Positions 62,500 through 64,000 of a stretch of 64,000 nt of DNA are shown here, piece by piece (the stretch's first letter is position 1; every line of letters begins with the position of its first letter). Under the pieces are notes generated by a model that had not been told where the DNA came from, did no database searches, and worked only from the letters and a program-made list of their open reading frames with translations. The stretch lies in the NCBI GenBank assembly GCA_025617745.1, contig CM046861.1, forward strand, positions 12,796,516-12,860,515, given 5' to 3'. The DNA comes from Heliocidaris erythrogramma (taxonomy: Eukaryota; Echinodermata; Echinoidea; Camarodonta; Echinometridae). A program made the position numbers and the translations under genes.

Positions 62500-63800
62500 T
62501 ACCATCTTTGATGACTCCAGTCCTTGTGATTAATGTTCGTAACACTTTCTTCACACTGTCACAGTGCTTCTGGAGGTCTCTACTGAGATATCAGGCCAAT
62601 ACCTGGTCTCCAATGGCCCAATCTCCTTGAGGATGTTGTCCACACATGCCATCACCTGGTCTTCAGGGGATTCGATGGATTTAAAGCAGATTTTGTGTTT
62701 GCAGGTGGTGTAGTTTTAGACGTCATGAGGATAGGACTATGATATTGATATTTTCGTTAATATTCCTTACATTTTAATGACAATTCTGTATCTAAGTTGA
62801 AACATTTAGCACTCTTCCTGGAGAGACTTCCCTAGAGGCATTCACTGTTGCACTGTCAAGGGAAGGTATTTCCTGATACTTTTGTTCCATTATTATTAAG
62901 AATGTTTAGGGAGGCCATGGTAGTTGTCTAAAGGTTGGATGGTGCCAATTTTATCAGTTTATTCAGTTACACTGACTGACACATTTTTGATATGGACACC
63001 TGCAAGTGGGTACTCTAGTGAAGCTTAAAATACTGATCTTTATGTTCCAGTGCACTGTCAAAGTGGTAGCATTTTGTGCACTGCAGCTGGTAACATGGAG
63101 GGCATATGGTATAAATTTGGTTTGCATTCAATTTGATATCAAGGATTGTAGCTTTCATACCAAAGATACAAAGAATATACCATATCGTGTGTTGAGAGCC
63201 AGAAGGGCGTTAACTCTGTGTTGAAACATACGAGTTAACGCCCTTCTGGCTCTCAACACACGATATGAAGATTGATATACAGTAACAGTCAATGTGGGAT
63301 GTGTATGGTACTCAAAGGTTACATACTGTTATTCATGGTGACCTGACGTTAGAGACATGCAATGACTTTAATATCACCAACATGGCCTTCCTGAGCACTC
63401 TGATTAAGAATGGGGCCAATGAATAAAGGTGAACCCTCCCACAGGCAGTGCAAAAGGGAAGGGCTCTTCAGGAATGGTGCTTTGCTTGATAAGTAGATAC
63501 AGAATTTTCATTAAAATGCATCGAATAAATGACCGAAAATTTCAATATCATAGTCCTGTCATCATGAAGTCGATAACTGCATCACCTGTAGGACACGAAA
63601 TCTAATGAACTCCCTGAAGGTCAGGTGAAGGCATGTGTGGACACATCCTCAAGGAGATTGAGCCATTGGAGAACAGGTACTGGCCTGATATCCCAGCAGA
63701 GACCCCTCCGGAAGCCTTGTGACGGTGTATTAAAATAGAGTGAATTACAAGCATTAATCACAAGGATCGGATTCATACTGATTGACAAAGTCAATAAATC
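62500..63800. mobile_element. 1.3 kb inverted-repeat element
   Basis: The left arm (62500-62850; CTTGTGATTAATG, ATCTCCTTGAGGATGTTGTC, CACACATGCC) pairs with the right arm (63480-63800; GGCATGTGTGGACACATCCT, CAAGGAGATTG, CATTAATCACAAG). Substitutions are scattered. No ORF is supportable. Confidence 0.72.
63181..63267. repeat. Perfect hairpin at centre of the inverted repeat
   Basis: Thirty-six-base arms (CATATCGTGTGTTGAGAGCC, AGAAGGGCGTTAACTC) match exactly, with a 15-base loop. Confidence 0.95.
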
Positions 63801-64000
63801 ACCAAGGGTATGAATAATTTTGAACATCGCCCAGTTTGGATAACTCACCTTTTCTATTGTTATGCAAATGAGGTGAAACCGGAAACGGCATTCATTTGCA
63901 GATGATAACTAAATGTATTCAAGTGATGTGCAAGTAACTTCATTTGACCATTCATTTTTAGGAAAAATGCAAAATACTAGAATTTTCCAAGGGGTATGAA
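63801..64000. other. Right edge, nothing recognised
   Basis: AT-rich sequence without a supportable feature. Confidence 0.4.

Overview
The window is AT-rich animal genomic DNA: split genes with GT-AG introns, no operons, and a heavy load of DNA transposons, MITEs, SINEs and LINE tails. The very frequent TACATGTA motif, the hairpin MITEs carrying a CCAAT box, and paired minisatellites resembling the outer domains of foldback elements suggest a marine deuterostome, most likely an echinoderm such as a sea urchin. That assignment is inference. No species can be named from the sequence alone.

Two host genes can be reconstructed, both on the minus strand. The first (14188 down to 818, running off the left edge) is the 5' part of a xanthine dehydrogenase/aldehyde oxidase family gene. 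Thirteen exons chain together in phase and give both 2Fe-2S domains and most of the FAD domain; the molybdenum domain would lie beyond position 1. Exon 3 carries a one-base deletion in the first 2Fe-2S motif, several FAD-domain motifs are degenerate, and a decayed copy of exon 5 sits in intron 4. The second (46685 down to 23248) is a complete 21-exon gene for a protein of 1626 residues. It has an N-terminal KEN box, a long array of S/T-P repeats in one giant exon, and about 900 residues of coiled coil. It looks most like astrin/SPAG5, a mitotic spindle and kinetochore protein. Fragments of its exons 15 and 18 are also locally duplicated as relics.

Layout. 1-14.2 kb: XDH-like gene, with MITEs and a LINE tail in its introns. 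14.2-23.2 kb: intergenic, with a TTAA-flanked element carrying possible divergent ORFs, several MITEs and a tRNA-derived SINE. 23.2-46.7 kb: astrin-like gene; its introns hold a Penelope-like fragment, a LINE tail split by a 2.1 kb insertion, a decayed zinc-finger transposase fragment, and a 170-bp tandem array carrying nuclear-receptor half-sites. 46.7-64 kb: no host gene recognised. This part is a stack of transposons: long palindromes, a 5 kb stretch bounded by inverted minisatellites, a CACTG-ended element containing a TTAA-flanked element that keeps a THAP-only ORF, an inverted duplication of a tRNA-like sequence, a broken mariner/Tc1-type element with subterminal repeat arrays, and a 1.3 kb inverted repeat.

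The two genes share no obvious function. What unites the window is local duplication and palindrome formation: exon-fragment duplications in both genes, and MITE arms that differ between copies but still match each other within a copy.
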